From assembly GCA_964550795.1 (NCBI GenBank), contig CAZKBH010000001.1, positions 124,001-188,000 on the forward strand: a stretch of 64,000 nt of DNA. Direction: 5' to 3'. Source of the DNA: M3007 sp964550795. Its GTDB lineage: Bacteria > Bacteroidota > Bacteroidia > Chitinophagales > Saprospiraceae. Below are positions 7,388 to 16,707 of the stretch, one piece after another. Each line of letters opens with the position of its first letter. Position 1 is the first letter of the stretch. The translations under genes and the position numbers were made by a program. Under the pieces are notes generated by a model. That model was not told the origin of the DNA. It saw only the letters and a list, made by a program, of their open reading frames with translations, and ran no database searches.

Positions 7388-8354
7388 ATTGTCTTCCGCG
7401 CTGCCAGCCCCAGGTGCGTTTTTTCTTTCCCATGATATCTTTATCCTTCCTGCTATCCAGCACAGGCTCGGGAAATGGCACTTCATCTTGTTTGTCATTG
7501 AAGACCTTGTCAATGTATTTCCAACGCCCTTTTTCAAAATTGTAGGCATTGTAACTCCCATCAGGAACACTGGTTGTACCGCGCCCATAAGGGCTGGCGA
7601 GCGGGATTAGGTGGTCCATGATGATCATTTTATACTGTTCATCCCAATTGAGTCGCACGGTCGCATCCGCAGAATATTGGATATAGACTCGGTTTTTGGG
7701 AAGATCGTCTTTGTGGTCAAATACGGGGGCACCGAAGACAGGCTTCCCCTCATCGTCAAAACTCAGGACGTCTAACAACTTGCGTTTTTCAAAAAACTCG
7801 AAGGCATCATACCCAAAAAGCAAGTATTTCCGGCCTTGGCGCGTGTCAAATTGCCGCAAATTGTAGTACAAGGCGCCGTACCAACGATCTGAAGGCAACG
7901 ATTCATTTACTGGAAAATAATCCATCTCAAAACTACGGTCAATGAGTGGGTACATTTTTAAGCCCCGCTCATTCATTTGAATGCTTCCGTAGTAGCGATA
8001 CGTCGAATCATTGACAAAAAGTTGCCAGGTAAAAATCCGGAAACTGCTGTCTGGCGGTGTCAGGATGGATACGCTGCGGAGTTGGTCAAAGGGATATTTG
8101 AAAGAATTTTCAATTTTTAAGGCCCGCACTAGCGTCGTGATAAACACCCGACAAGCCGCGAAACGCTCCGCTTCAATGGAATCATTCACGATGGCATAAC
8201 CAAGTACCCCAAGCGTGTCTTCGATGCCTTGCAACAGCTCGATAGCCGTTTCGGAGGGTTGGCTGGCGGGTATAGGTTTTGGTTTTTTTTGCGCAGAAAG
8301 TGCAATCGGGACACAAAAAAAGAGCAGAACAAAAAGTTTGGCAATGATTGACAT
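7386..8354 (-). CDS. Conserved exported protein of unknown function
   Basis: A 322-residue protein with a clear signal peptide (MSIIAKLFVLLFFCVPIALSAQ) and a soluble remainder rich in Tyr, Phe and Asp, ending in a basic tail (GKKKRTWGWQRGRQ). I do not recognise a named domain. It resembles uncharacterised Bacteroidota exported proteins. An ATG seven codons upstream is possible, but the chosen start gives the best signal peptide. It lies 62 bp downstream of a TonB-dependent receptor on the same strand and could be cotranscribed with it; a functional link is unproven. Confidence 0.7.
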   Translation of the reverse strand: MSIIAKLFVLLFFCVPIALSAQKKPKPIPASQPSETAIELLQGIEDTLGVLGYAIVNDSIEAERFAACRVFITTLVRALKIENSFKYPFDQLRSVSILTPPDSSFRIFTWQLFVNDSTYRYYGSIQMNERGLKMYPLIDRSFEMDYFPVNESLPSDRWYGALYYNLRQFDTRQGRKYLLFGYDAFEFFEKRKLLDVLSFDDEGKPVFGAPVFDHKDDLPKNRVYIQYSADATVRLNWDEQYKMIIMDHLIPLASPYGRGTTSVPDGSYNAYNFEKGRWKYIDKVFNDKQDEVPFPEPVLDSRKDKDIMGKKKRTWGWQRGRQ

Positions 8355-8416
8355 ATCAAAAGAAACGTAGCTCAAGCATGAATGGTTCTAACGCTGGATT
8401 TTGGGCAAAAGGTCTA

Positions 8417-11230
8417 CTACCACCAGTCATTTTTCTTCAATTTATTTTCGTACCCCCGAACGTTGTAGCTGAGGCTGAGCATGAAATAGCGCGCCAAGGT
8501 CGGAGCCACGGAGTTAATCACGAAGTTCTGGGAGCCACTTTGCTGGATGTTCAGGCGTTGATTCAGCAGGTCGAACGCTGCAAGGCGCACCTCTATTCGA
8601 TTGCTTTTGCCCACAATCCGGCGCACGGAGGCATTCCAGATGGCAATGGATTGGTCAAAATCAAAACGATCGTTGCGGAACAGGCTGTAATTGATGTTGG
8701 TTTCTAAAAACATTCTGTTCATGAACTGCCACTTGATGCTTGCATCTGAACCGTAACTGCGAATTTTCTGATTCTGCTCGCGCTGTACGGAGTAATCAAT
8801 GTTGTTAAACCGGGCATTTCCACTCAGTCCAGCAATTAACTTGGACGTTGGAGTATAATTAAAGCCTGCGCGCAGGTTGAAATTCTGGTTGTAGGTTTCA
8901 TTTTCAACCCCGTTGATGAAGGAAGGGGATCGGTTGAAGTAAATATTCGGGTTGAAATTGAAGGTAAGTTTGGTCTTGATGATTGGAATATTAGACCATA
9001 TATAAGTGCTGAAACTGCGCCCTCCAGATACGTTTTCGGGGCGGGTAGTTGTGCGCGCACCAATGCTATCTTCAAAAGTAATCAGTTGACTATAAACGAT
9101 TTGGCTTTCAAAAGCATTGTAATCCGCGCCTATGCCGAAGTTTGCCATGGATCCCGAATTCCAGTAGTTGACGTTTGCCCCAACATTGTGTGCGCGCTGC
9201 GGCTGAAGGTCAGGATTGCCTTCTGTCCGAAAAGCTGGATTGGTCACGATCGGGATCGGTTGCAGGTCGTTGAACTGGGGTTCCGTCACCGCATAATTAT
9301 AGTTGAGGCTCACCCACATGTCATTCGGTAGTTGATATTCCACATCCGCGTTAGGCGTAAAGTTTACATATTTTTGGCTCAATGGGTTGGCGAGCGGCGG
9401 TAGTCCTTTGTCCACGGAGAAAGTTCCGCCCAGTTGCAATTGCTGTCCGGCCAAGCCTGCGGTGATGTTGAGGCCCTCATTTGAGTAACGAAGACTGGAG
9501 CCAAGCCGCGCATATTTCACCTCCTGTTCATAATAAATACTGAGGCTGTCAATGCGTTGGTTGTTGTTTTCCGGGTCGCCGGTAGGCCGGTTGACTTCGT
9601 TGTTGGTTTGGCTGAGGTTGACAAAACTCTCCCAAAACCACTTTTTCGACAGCGGCTCGGTATAAAGTGCGCTCGATTTGAGCTGTCGGGTGTTGTTCAG
9701 GTTCGAGTTGAATTGCCGAATTTGTACCAAACCGCCCGACTGCAAGAATTGGTTGCGCGAATTGAGGTTTTCAGTGCCGTCCGATTGTCCGTCGTTGTAT
9801 CCTCCGCTGATGGCAAGCGAGCGACCTTTTTTCTTAAACCGATGGCGGAAAATGGCGGAACTTGAGATGCGCCAGGCATCCAAATCGCTGCCATTGTTCA
9901 GTGCAAGTGTGTTGGTATTGGTCCGAAACTCGTCTGCAAAATATTGATTTTGAATGGTTTGCGCATTCGACTGACTATATCGCCCCTCGACCTTCAGGAT
10001 AATCAAATTGCTCGAGTCTATGTCGTACGTAACGCGGGAAGCCAGGCTGTGACTGCCTCGGAAATCAGCTTTCCCGAGGGTGTCGGTATTAAAAAAAGTG
10101 GTGTCGGGCAGGAAGGTTTGGCGGGTGGTAAATTGTTCTAAATCGAGGCTGGTTTCCTTGTAGAAATAACTGGCGTTGAATTTCAGTTTTTTCGTGTCGT
10201 AGTTATAATTGGTGCCACCGCCGTAGTTGGTGGTGAAACCGCGACCGTCAAAATTATTAAAAGGAGCATCATCGCCGGAAGAATAATAGCGGTTTCCGCT
10301 GCTAAAGCCGAAGTCTCCGTTATCCATATTGTTAAACGAGTTTTGTCCCTTAAATTCGCCATAATCCTCCCAATTCACCCCGGTTTGGTTGATATTATTC
10401 GCAAAACCTAAGAAGGATAGTTGTTCTTTTTGGTTAAAACGGTTGTAGCTCCCGCGTCCTGCCCAGCGTTCCTCCGTTCCAACGGCTGCGGTAATTTTTC
10501 CGAAAGCACCTTTTTTATATTCCTCTTTCAGCTCAAGATTCAGGGCTTTTTCTCGTTTCCCGTCGTCCACACCCGTGAGTCTGGACTGTTCGGAGGATTC
10601 GTTGTACACCTGCACTTTGGAAATGGTTTCCGCGCCGAGGTTTTTGGTGGCGGCTTTGGGGTCGTCGCCAAAAAAAGTTTTTCCGTCCACATAGACCCGG
10701 CGCACATCTTTGCCCTGGGCTTTGATATTACCGTCGGCATCCACGTCAATTCCGGGCAAACGCCGCAGCAAATCTTCCACCGTGGATCCAGGAGGTACTT
10801 TAAACGAAGATGCATCGTATTCAATCGTGTCGCCCCGGATACTGAGGGTCGCCTTGGCCGCTTTGACCACCACTTCGAGCAATTCGGAGGTGATTGGCTT
10901 GATTTGTAAAATGCCCACATCATTGACATCGGTGCTGGAAGCGGGCAGATATTGTTGCAAAGGCAAGTGCCCGATGTAGGAAACTTTAAGTAAATAAGGT
11001 GAGTTTTTGACATTTTTGAAGGAAAATTCGCCATCATTACTGCTTCGCGTAAAATTAATGAGCGTGGAGTCGCTTGCGTTGAGCAGCATCACAGTGGCAA
11101 AAGCGGTGCGTTCACCGGTGGTGTCGGCGACAAAGCCTTTGATGGTAACGCGAGAAGGATTTTGAGCGAGCAGTGCGGAAGAAAAATGAAGCAAAAACGA
11201 GAAGACCAGGATAAAGCGGAAGCTTTTCAT
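8417..11230 (-). CDS. TonB-dependent receptor-like outer-membrane beta-barrel protein with carboxypeptidase-regulatory-like N domain
   Basis: A 937-residue protein: a signal peptide (residues 1-22), a carboxypeptidase regulatory-like beta-sandwich (about 25-110; VTIKGFVADTTGERTAFATV), then a plug-like domain with VEDLLRRLPGIDVDADGNIK and RRVYVDGKTFFGDDP. A large barrel rich in aromatic residues and Asn follows. This is the Bacteroidota family often called outer-membrane beta-barrel protein, related to SusC-type receptors but without an adjacent SusD partner. No substrate can be assigned. The start ATG at 11228-11230 directly precedes the signal peptide. The gene is divergent from the hypothetical at 11440. 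Confidence 0.9.
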   Translation of the reverse strand: MKSFRFILVFSFLLHFSSALLAQNPSRVTIKGFVADTTGERTAFATVMLLNASDSTLINFTRSSNDGEFSFKNVKNSPYLLKVSYIGHLPLQQYLPASSTDVNDVGILQIKPITSELLEVVVKAAKATLSIRGDTIEYDASSFKVPPGSTVEDLLRRLPGIDVDADGNIKAQGKDVRRVYVDGKTFFGDDPKAATKNLGAETISKVQVYNESSEQSRLTGVDDGKREKALNLELKEEYKKGAFGKITAAVGTEERWAGRGSYNRFNQKEQLSFLGFANNINQTGVNWEDYGEFKGQNSFNNMDNGDFGFSSGNRYYSSGDDAPFNNFDGRGFTTNYGGGTNYNYDTKKLKFNASYFYKETSLDLEQFTTRQTFLPDTTFFNTDTLGKADFRGSHSLASRVTYDIDSSNLIILKVEGRYSQSNAQTIQNQYFADEFRTNTNTLALNNGSDLDAWRISSSAIFRHRFKKKGRSLAISGGYNDGQSDGTENLNSRNQFLQSGGLVQIRQFNSNLNNTRQLKSSALYTEPLSKKWFWESFVNLSQTNNEVNRPTGDPENNNQRIDSLSIYYEQEVKYARLGSSLRYSNEGLNITAGLAGQQLQLGGTFSVDKGLPPLANPLSQKYVNFTPNADVEYQLPNDMWVSLNYNYAVTEPQFNDLQPIPIVTNPAFRTEGNPDLQPQRAHNVGANVNYWNSGSMANFGIGADYNAFESQIVYSQLITFEDSIGARTTTRPENVSGGRSFSTYIWSNIPIIKTKLTFNFNPNIYFNRSPSFINGVENETYNQNFNLRAGFNYTPTSKLIAGLSGNARFNNIDYSVQREQNQKIRSYGSDASIKWQFMNRMFLETNINYSLFRNDRFDFDQSIAIWNASVRRIVGKSNRIEVRLAAFDLLNQRLNIQQSGSQNFVINSVAPTLARYFMLSLSYNVRGYENKLKKNDWW

Positions 11231-11393
11231 AGGGAGTAGCTGTGTGTAGAATTAATGAAGGGCGCAATAACGCAGGAATTGTCATTGCATTGTCAGCTAA
11301 TAGACTTCGTTCCTTGAATAGGGTTGCTTCAACAGAAAAAGCGAACTTTGTGCTGACTTAAAACATGTACTAGCGAGCCTTAGTTATAGTCAC

Positions 11394-11420
11394 TCAAATC
11401 ATCCAAATCACAAGAATCCT
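11394..11420 (+). repeat. Short 9-nt periodic tract upstream of the 11440 gene
   Basis: AAATCATCC followed by AAATCACAAG and AATCCTAG repeats with a period of 9-10 nt just before a start codon. An almost identical tract precedes the next plus-strand gene (12040-12155), which has been split by a hairpin insertion. Confidence 0.6.
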
Positions 11421-11439
11421 AGTTTAGAGTTTTAAAATT

Positions 11440-12027
11440 ATGCACGACATTGAACCCCATTTCGGCTGGCGTGGCTTTTACATCGCTGAGGAAGACGAAC
11501 GTTCTCCCTTTTTTGAGCGCACGTACAGTGAATTTGAGTACACGCACAGCCTGTACAATTTTTACCTTCACCCCCAATGGGATGCTTTCGGCTCCTCGAC
11601 TTTATACGGAAAAATATTGTTTGTTGACTACGACGATGGTTATGCGCTGATTGAACTGGTGGGGGAATGGAATGATACGCTGCACAATGATATTATGTTC
11701 CTCAAACGCAATGTAGCCGATCCGCTCATGCAACAGGGCATTTCAAAATTTGTGTTTTTTTGCGAAAACGTCCTCAATTTTCACGCTTCTCCCGATGATG
11801 ATTACTACGCAGAATGGTCTGAGGAAGTAACGGAAGAAGGCGGTTGGATTGTGTTTGTCAATACCAGAAGGCATGTGGAAGAAGAAATGCACGAGGCTCG
11901 GATGCAACTTTACACCCATTTTGGGGAGGATTTTAACGACCTCATTTGGCGCACCCAAAAACCCCTGATCGTTTTTCAAATTATTGACGCGTTAGTTTTG
12001 GGGTTGATGCGCAGATTGAACGGCTAA
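11440..12027 (+). CDS. Hypothetical protein, acidic, Bacteroidota-type
   Basis: A 195-residue protein with no signal peptide or membrane segment, rich in Asp, Glu, Tyr and Trp. The middle contains a mixed alpha/beta pattern (LYGKILFVDYDDGYALIELVG, then FVFFCENVLNFH), and the C terminus is helical. No known catalytic motif is visible and I do not recognise the family. The start is the first ATG after the periodic tract. The downstream HlyD gene starts 134 bp later, with a long hairpin between them, so cotranscription is uncertain. Confidence 0.7.
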   Translation: MHDIEPHFGWRGFYIAEEDERSPFFERTYSEFEYTHSLYNFYLHPQWDAFGSSTLYGKILFVDYDDGYALIELVGEWNDTLHNDIMFLKRNVADPLMQQGISKFVFFCENVLNFHASPDDDYYAEWSEEVTEEGGWIVFVNTRRHVEEEMHEARMQLYTHFGEDFNDLIWRTQKPLIVFQIIDALVLGLMRRLNG

Positions 12028-12050
12028 ATGAGTCGCACTTAAATCATCAA

Positions 12051-12148
12051 AATCACAAGGCTCATGCTCCGCAACTGCTGGAATTCACCGGGTGACTTCG
12101 AGTCACCCGGTGAATTCCAGCAGTTGCGGAACATGAGCTAATCACAAG
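12051..12148. repeat. Long near-perfect palindrome (38-bp arms) flanked by 9-bp direct repeats
   Basis: Arms at 12060-12097 and 12101-12138 are complementary over 38 bp with one mismatch, around a TCG loop. Directly outside are identical copies of AATCACAAG (12051-12059 and 12140-12148). Removing the palindrome and one copy restores a continuous tract like that at 11394-11420. The arrangement looks like insertion of a small palindromic element with target duplication. Confidence 0.9.
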
Positions 12149-12161
12149 AATCATCGTACCA

Positions 12162-13472
12162 ATGGCTGAAGAACGCAATTTCGTCGAACTACGCTCCGAG
12201 GAGGTGCAGGAAATCCTGGGAACTCCCCCCGGCTGGCTGGTGCGATGGGGCACCGTGGTCGTCCTGCTGGGCTTTGGGCTTTTATTGGGTGTCGCCTGGT
12301 TTGTGCGCTACCCGGATGTGGTGATTAGCGACGAACTAAGCATCACCACGGCAAATCCCCCGCTCGAAGTAGTGGCCCGCAACGATGGCCGCATCACGCA
12401 GTTGCTCGTACAAGACACGGCAATGGTGCAAGAGAAACAAGCGCTGGCGGTCTTGCAAAGCACAGCGCAGTACGAAGACGTTCAGCAAATGTCTGCATTG
12501 GTGGAGCAATGGCTTAAACTGCCTAGCGAGGAATTTCGGCAACTGCAATACCCGGACAATTTGAGTTTAGGAGAATTACAACTGGAGTATTCCCTGTTTG
12601 TGCGCGATCTGGAGGATTTCAAATTTGGCCGAGCCAACAGAAGCAGCTCCGTACAATCCAATATTGGCGCTATTCAATTGCAAATCAAGCAGTTAGAGCA
12701 AAACATTGCTTTTGAACAAAAGGCCCTTAAACGCCGAAACGAACAGATCAAAATCGCGGAAGATTTTTACAATCGCCAAAAAGCCTTGTTTAAACAGGGC
12801 ATTATTTCTGAAACCCAACTGGAAGAAGAACGACTAAAAGTGGCCGACATCGAGCGCCAAAGGGATCTTCACGAATCGTATATTTTGGAAAAAAACCGGG
12901 AAATCCTCAGTCTTCGAAACAGCATCAATTCCGCCAATTTTGGACAGGAAGAAAATTCGGCTTCTGCTTCAACGCGGCTTCTGGCAAGCCTCAACGCTTT
13001 GCGCAGCAGCATTGATAAATGGAACCAAATTTATGTGCTTTCGGCCCCAATTAGTGGAAAAGTGGTGTTCAACGGATTGAACCTCCAGCAGTTTGTGCGC
13101 AACGGAGAATCGGTCCTGACGATCGTGCCTCAAAGCAAAGACAAAATTGTAGGGAGGGTTTTGTTGCCCGTGGAAAAGAGCGGCAAAGTGACGGTCGGTC
13201 AACGGGTTGTGCTGAAACTGGACAACTACCCGTTTCAGGAATTTGGGTCGGTGTCGGGCAAGGTGGCTTCTAAATCCGCCATACCCAAAAATCGAACGTA
13301 TTTAATCATTGTAGATCAATTGGACACCGCAACTTCTGGTAAACTGCGTACAAATACCCAAAAAGAAATCCCTTTTGAGCAACAATTGCTCGGAACCGCG
13401 GAAATAATCACGGAAGATAAAGGTTTTTTGGAACGTGTGATTGAGCAGGTTGTTTCGGGGTTTAAAGGCTGA
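12162..13472 (+). CDS. HlyD-family membrane-fusion (periplasmic adaptor) protein
   Basis: A 436-residue adaptor: a short cytoplasmic N terminus, one membrane helix (about residues 29-48, WGTVVVLLGFGLLLGVAWFV), a lipoyl-like half motif (VVARNDGRITQLLVQDTAMV), a long coiled-coil hairpin (about 160-270), the second half motif (VLSAPISGKVVFNGL) and a C-terminal beta-barrel region. Such proteins link an inner-membrane exporter, usually an ABC transporter, to a TolC pore. No ABC transporter or TolC is adjacent here, so it is either an orphan or works with components elsewhere; a separate complete ABC-HlyD-TolC operon is at 48.7-53.3 kb. Inverted repeats follow the stop codon. Confidence 0.9.
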   Translation: MAEERNFVELRSEEVQEILGTPPGWLVRWGTVVVLLGFGLLLGVAWFVRYPDVVISDELSITTANPPLEVVARNDGRITQLLVQDTAMVQEKQALAVLQSTAQYEDVQQMSALVEQWLKLPSEEFRQLQYPDNLSLGELQLEYSLFVRDLEDFKFGRANRSSSVQSNIGAIQLQIKQLEQNIAFEQKALKRRNEQIKIAEDFYNRQKALFKQGIISETQLEEERLKVADIERQRDLHESYILEKNREILSLRNSINSANFGQEENSASASTRLLASLNALRSSIDKWNQIYVLSAPISGKVVFNGLNLQQFVRNGESVLTIVPQSKDKIVGRVLLPVEKSGKVTVGQRVVLKLDNYPFQEFGSVSGKVASKSAIPKNRTYLIIVDQLDTATSGKLRTNTQKEIPFEQQLLGTAEIITEDKGFLERVIEQVVSGFKG

Positions 13473-13481
13473 TTACGAACC

Positions 13482-13664
13482 CGGAGAGGTCGAACATTGC
13501 GGATATTGGCACCAGCGTTGGGATTGTATCAAAAGCCTAGGTTGAAAATTTGTTGCGGAATTATATTTTGATTCTAATAAAATTCTATAAGGTTTTTAAA
13601 ACCTTATAGGATTCGATTGGCCAAAACTCAAAACATTATTTGCTACCAACGTTCGACCTCTCCG
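13482..13664. repeat. Nested inverted repeats between convergent genes
   Basis: Perfect 14-bp outer arms (13482-13495 and 13651-13664) enclose about 155 bp. Inside is a separate hairpin at 13585-13609, CTATAAGG with CCTTATAG around a T/A core. The region separates the convergent HlyD and coiled-coil genes and probably ends both transcripts, though neither stem has a classical T tail. Confidence 0.6.
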
Positions 13665-13674
13665 AGGTTTGTAC

Positions 13675-16600
13675 TTAATCTTTTTTCTTCAATTTCGCTG
13701 CTTCTTCTTTCAATTTGGCCAATTCATCCTGCGCTTTTTTGATTTCCTCCTGCAATTGCACAAGTTTTTGATTTTCAAGTACTTGTTGCTGTTTTGCAGC
13801 CTCTGCTTTGCGCGTTTCTTCCCCAATGATTTGAGCCTTCTCCTCCTTGGTTTCTACAATTTCCTTGGCGGCCTGCGCTTTCAACTCGCTTACCACTTTG
13901 GTTTCGTTTTCGCGCGTGGCAGCGATGTTAGCGGCGGCATCCTGACGTGCTTTTTGCACGCCTTCAGCGGCCTCTTTTTGCGCTAATCCAATTTCCTCAC
14001 TGGTTTTTTTACGCGCTTCTGCAATTTCTGCGGCGTATTGGGCGCGTTTGGCTTCTGCGTCTTTGCGGGCGGTAGCTACTTCGGCGGCGGCGCGTTCGCG
14101 AGCATCGGTCACTTCTTTTCGAGCGCGCTCCTGTGCATCGGCCACTTCTTTGGCCAATCCTGCTTTTTTGTCGTCGGCTTCTCTTTTGGCTAAGGTTACC
14201 GCCTCAATGGCTTGTTGTTTTGCGGCGGCTACTTCCTTGGCGCTGGTTTCCCGTGCGGCAGAAACGGCTGCGGCGGCCTCTTCTTTGGCTTTGCCGACCA
14301 CTTCTGCGCTCACTTGTTTTTCACGAGCAGCAGCTTCGCGGGCTGTTTTGACTTCTTCGGCACCTTTTTGATTGGCTTCCGCAATTTCGTTGGCGGCTTT
14401 TTGGCGGGCCTCGGCTACGTCGCTGGCGAGTTTCTGCCGGACGGAAGCACTGTTTTCCCGAGCGATGCGCACACTGTCAGCTTCAGCGGTTTTGATCGCC
14501 AACATGGCTTGGGCGCTTTGTTTTTTGGCTTCTGCCACGGTGTTGGCTGCTTCCTGTTGGGCGCGAACGGCGGCTTCTCTGGCGGCCGCAACTTCGTTGG
14601 CGGCTTTTTCCTTGGCGGCGGCAATTTCTGCGGCGGCTTTTTCACGGGAGGACACTACTTCTGTCGCAGAGCTGGAAGAGGTCTCGTTTTGTTTTTTCTT
14701 GGCTTCCGCGATGGAAGCAGCGGCTTCGGCTTGGATCTGCTTGATTTTTTCATCGGCATTTTGTTTCGAGCCTGCTACCTCGGTTGCGTATTGTTTTTGG
14801 GCTTCTCCGGCTTTTGCATTGGCTTCCTGAACCCGAATTTTGGCCTCTTCTTGTGCTTTGGCCACTTCTTGCGCGCTGCGTTCGCGGGCGCGCTGGACTT
14901 CGGCAGCACTTTCTTGCAGTACTTTGGCTTGTTGTTCTTTGGCAGCGGCAATAGATTTTGCGAGTTCAGCCTGAATTTTGGCAATTTCCTCCTCGGCTCT
15001 TTTCCGTGAATTGGCCACTTCAATGGCGATGCTGTCGCGTTGATTTTTAGAGCGGGCCTGCGCATCGGCGATTACCTTGGCAGATTCTTCCTGGACCTGT
15101 TGTACGGTTTGGGAAGCTTTTTGTTTGCTCTCGACCACTTGTTTGGCAATGGCCGCTTTTTCGTCGTTGGCGATTTGTTGTTGTTTGGCTACTTCCTCGC
15201 GGATACGGCCCACTTCTTCGCTGGCGCGTTTGCGGGCTTCAGCAACTTCCGTGACAGCCTCTTCTTTTTGCTTGGCTGAATTTTCTTTGATATCGGCCAG
15301 CTCGTTGGCGGAGTTTTGCTGCAAGATTGATTTTTCTTCAGCGACTTTGCGGCGACTTTCAGCGAGTTCGTTGGCGATTTTTTGTTTCTCCAGAACGGTA
15401 TTTTCCCGCGTTTTCAGGATTTCATTGGCCGCTTCTTCTCGTGCTTTGAGGATTTGGTCTGCCGCTGTGCGCTTGCTTTCTACCACATCGGTCGTAGTTT
15501 TATTGGCCTCTTGTTTGGCTAAATCGCGGGCTTCAGACACCATTTTGGCGTTTTCATCCCGAATACGCTTTAACTCGTCATCCGCATTGGCGCGTGCACT
15601 TGAAATCTCATCGTTGTACTGGAGTTTGGACTCTTCTAGTTTCTGCTTGATGCCAGCGACCTCTTTTGCTGCAGCCTGCCTTGCTTTTTGAACTTCTTCG
15701 GAGGAGGCAACCCTTGCTTTCTGGATTTCTTCCCCAGCCATGCGACGCGCATCTTCCACGTTGGAATTGATTTTTACCACCGCGGAATCAGCTTTTGCGC
15801 GGCTTTGTGAAACCACCGCTTGCGCCTCTGCTTTGGCTTTTTCAATTTCCGCCAAACTGGATTTTCGCGCTTCCAATACCTCGTTGGAATACTCCATTTT
15901 TTTAGCGTTCGCAGCTTCACGGGCAGCAGCAACCTCTTGTTGGAGTTGCGCTTTGATGGTTTCGCCGCGTTCTTTTTCGGCTTTGATTTCCGCCCGAACC
16001 TTTTCTTTTGTTTTTTCCAAATCGGAGCGGAGGGCAATCAATTCCGGGTCGTTGCCACCTCCACCGGCGGCGGGAGCGCTTCCGGCGGGTTTTGTGCCTG
16101 GTTTAGCGGGTGTTCCGGCAGTCGTTCCCGTGCTTGCAGCAGGCTCGGGCTTGGAAACAGAAGCACCCGGGGTATCTACCACGGACATTCGGTCCAGAAT
16201 GGAATTGAAACAAGTAACCAAATTTTTGAACTCGCCCTGGCGATCTGCATTAATGGTAAACTTGTACTTCTGCCTATCTACAAAATTGATGAAGTTAATG
16301 CCGGTGATGTTCGCCGTAGCGAGCCATTGCACAGCATCCATATCGAGTCGTAGATTATTACGGTGGGTTGGTACTGCGGCGGGAACCAACTCATCCATAC
16401 CCGTGAATTTGTAGGCGCGTTCTTTACCACCGGCATCTACAAATACTACCTGATCGTCTTGATTGAATTCGATTCCACCTTGAGAGGTGAACCGAGCAAA
16501 CACACCTTTTTCATCGGTAAAAAATTCGATGAAGTATGTGTAACCACCTCGGATTACGACACTAAGCATGGAGGTTTGAGCAATTTGAATGCCCCCAATT

Positions 16601-16707
16601 TTTTTGTTTTCTTTGATTGCTTTGGAACAATCTTGCGCCTGAAGGTTTGGGTTAGAAAAAAGGGCGAGCAGCAAGATAAAGGATGAAAATCGGGTGAAAG
16701 GCTGCAT
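13675..16707 (-). CDS. Giant exported coiled-coil protein with hendecad repeats
   Basis: A 1010-residue protein: signal peptide (about 1-24), a globular N-terminal domain (25-175) containing two Cys, a flexible linker rich in Pro, Ala, Gly and Thr (about 185-225), then roughly 780 residues of uninterrupted predicted helix made of Ala, Glu, Lys, Arg and Gln. The helix repeats with an 11-residue period (for example AAAEIAAAKEK, AANEVAAAREA), with occasional 18-residue units that keep the helical phase. Hendecads favour straight or slightly right-handed coiled coils; as a single rod it could exceed 100 nm. It may span or scaffold the periplasm, but function is unknown. Confidence 0.85.
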   Translation of the reverse strand: MQPFTRFSSFILLLALFSNPNLQAQDCSKAIKENKKIGGIQIAQTSMLSVVIRGGYTYFIEFFTDEKGVFARFTSQGGIEFNQDDQVVFVDAGGKERAYKFTGMDELVPAAVPTHRNNLRLDMDAVQWLATANITGINFINFVDRQKYKFTINADRQGEFKNLVTCFNSILDRMSVVDTPGASVSKPEPAASTGTTAGTPAKPGTKPAGSAPAAGGGGNDPELIALRSDLEKTKEKVRAEIKAEKERGETIKAQLQQEVAAAREAANAKKMEYSNEVLEARKSSLAEIEKAKAEAQAVVSQSRAKADSAVVKINSNVEDARRMAGEEIQKARVASSEEVQKARQAAAKEVAGIKQKLEESKLQYNDEISSARANADDELKRIRDENAKMVSEARDLAKQEANKTTTDVVESKRTAADQILKAREEAANEILKTRENTVLEKQKIANELAESRRKVAEEKSILQQNSANELADIKENSAKQKEEAVTEVAEARKRASEEVGRIREEVAKQQQIANDEKAAIAKQVVESKQKASQTVQQVQEESAKVIADAQARSKNQRDSIAIEVANSRKRAEEEIAKIQAELAKSIAAAKEQQAKVLQESAAEVQRARERSAQEVAKAQEEAKIRVQEANAKAGEAQKQYATEVAGSKQNADEKIKQIQAEAAASIAEAKKKQNETSSSSATEVVSSREKAAAEIAAAKEKAANEVAAAREAAVRAQQEAANTVAEAKKQSAQAMLAIKTAEADSVRIARENSASVRQKLASDVAEARQKAANEIAEANQKGAEEVKTAREAAAREKQVSAEVVGKAKEEAAAAVSAARETSAKEVAAAKQQAIEAVTLAKREADDKKAGLAKEVADAQERARKEVTDARERAAAEVATARKDAEAKRAQYAAEIAEARKKTSEEIGLAQKEAAEGVQKARQDAAANIAATRENETKVVSELKAQAAKEIVETKEEKAQIIGEETRKAEAAKQQQVLENQKLVQLQEEIKKAQDELAKLKEEAAKLKKKD

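Noticed and set aside
12060..12138. Ordinary transcription terminator
   Set aside because: A 38-bp stem without a T run is much longer than a terminator needs, and the flanking direct repeats require another explanation.
14048..15009. Several long plus-strand ORFs opposite the coiled-coil gene (up to 265 codons)
   Set aside because: The repetitive GC-biased codons of the coiled-coil protein keep the other strand open. The translations are Cys/Ser/Phe/Gly-rich and have no domain; they are shadows.
15077..15691. A 204-codon plus-strand ORF
   Set aside because: Same cause: antisense of the hendecad repeat, Ser/Ala/Leu-rich with no recognisable domain or leader.
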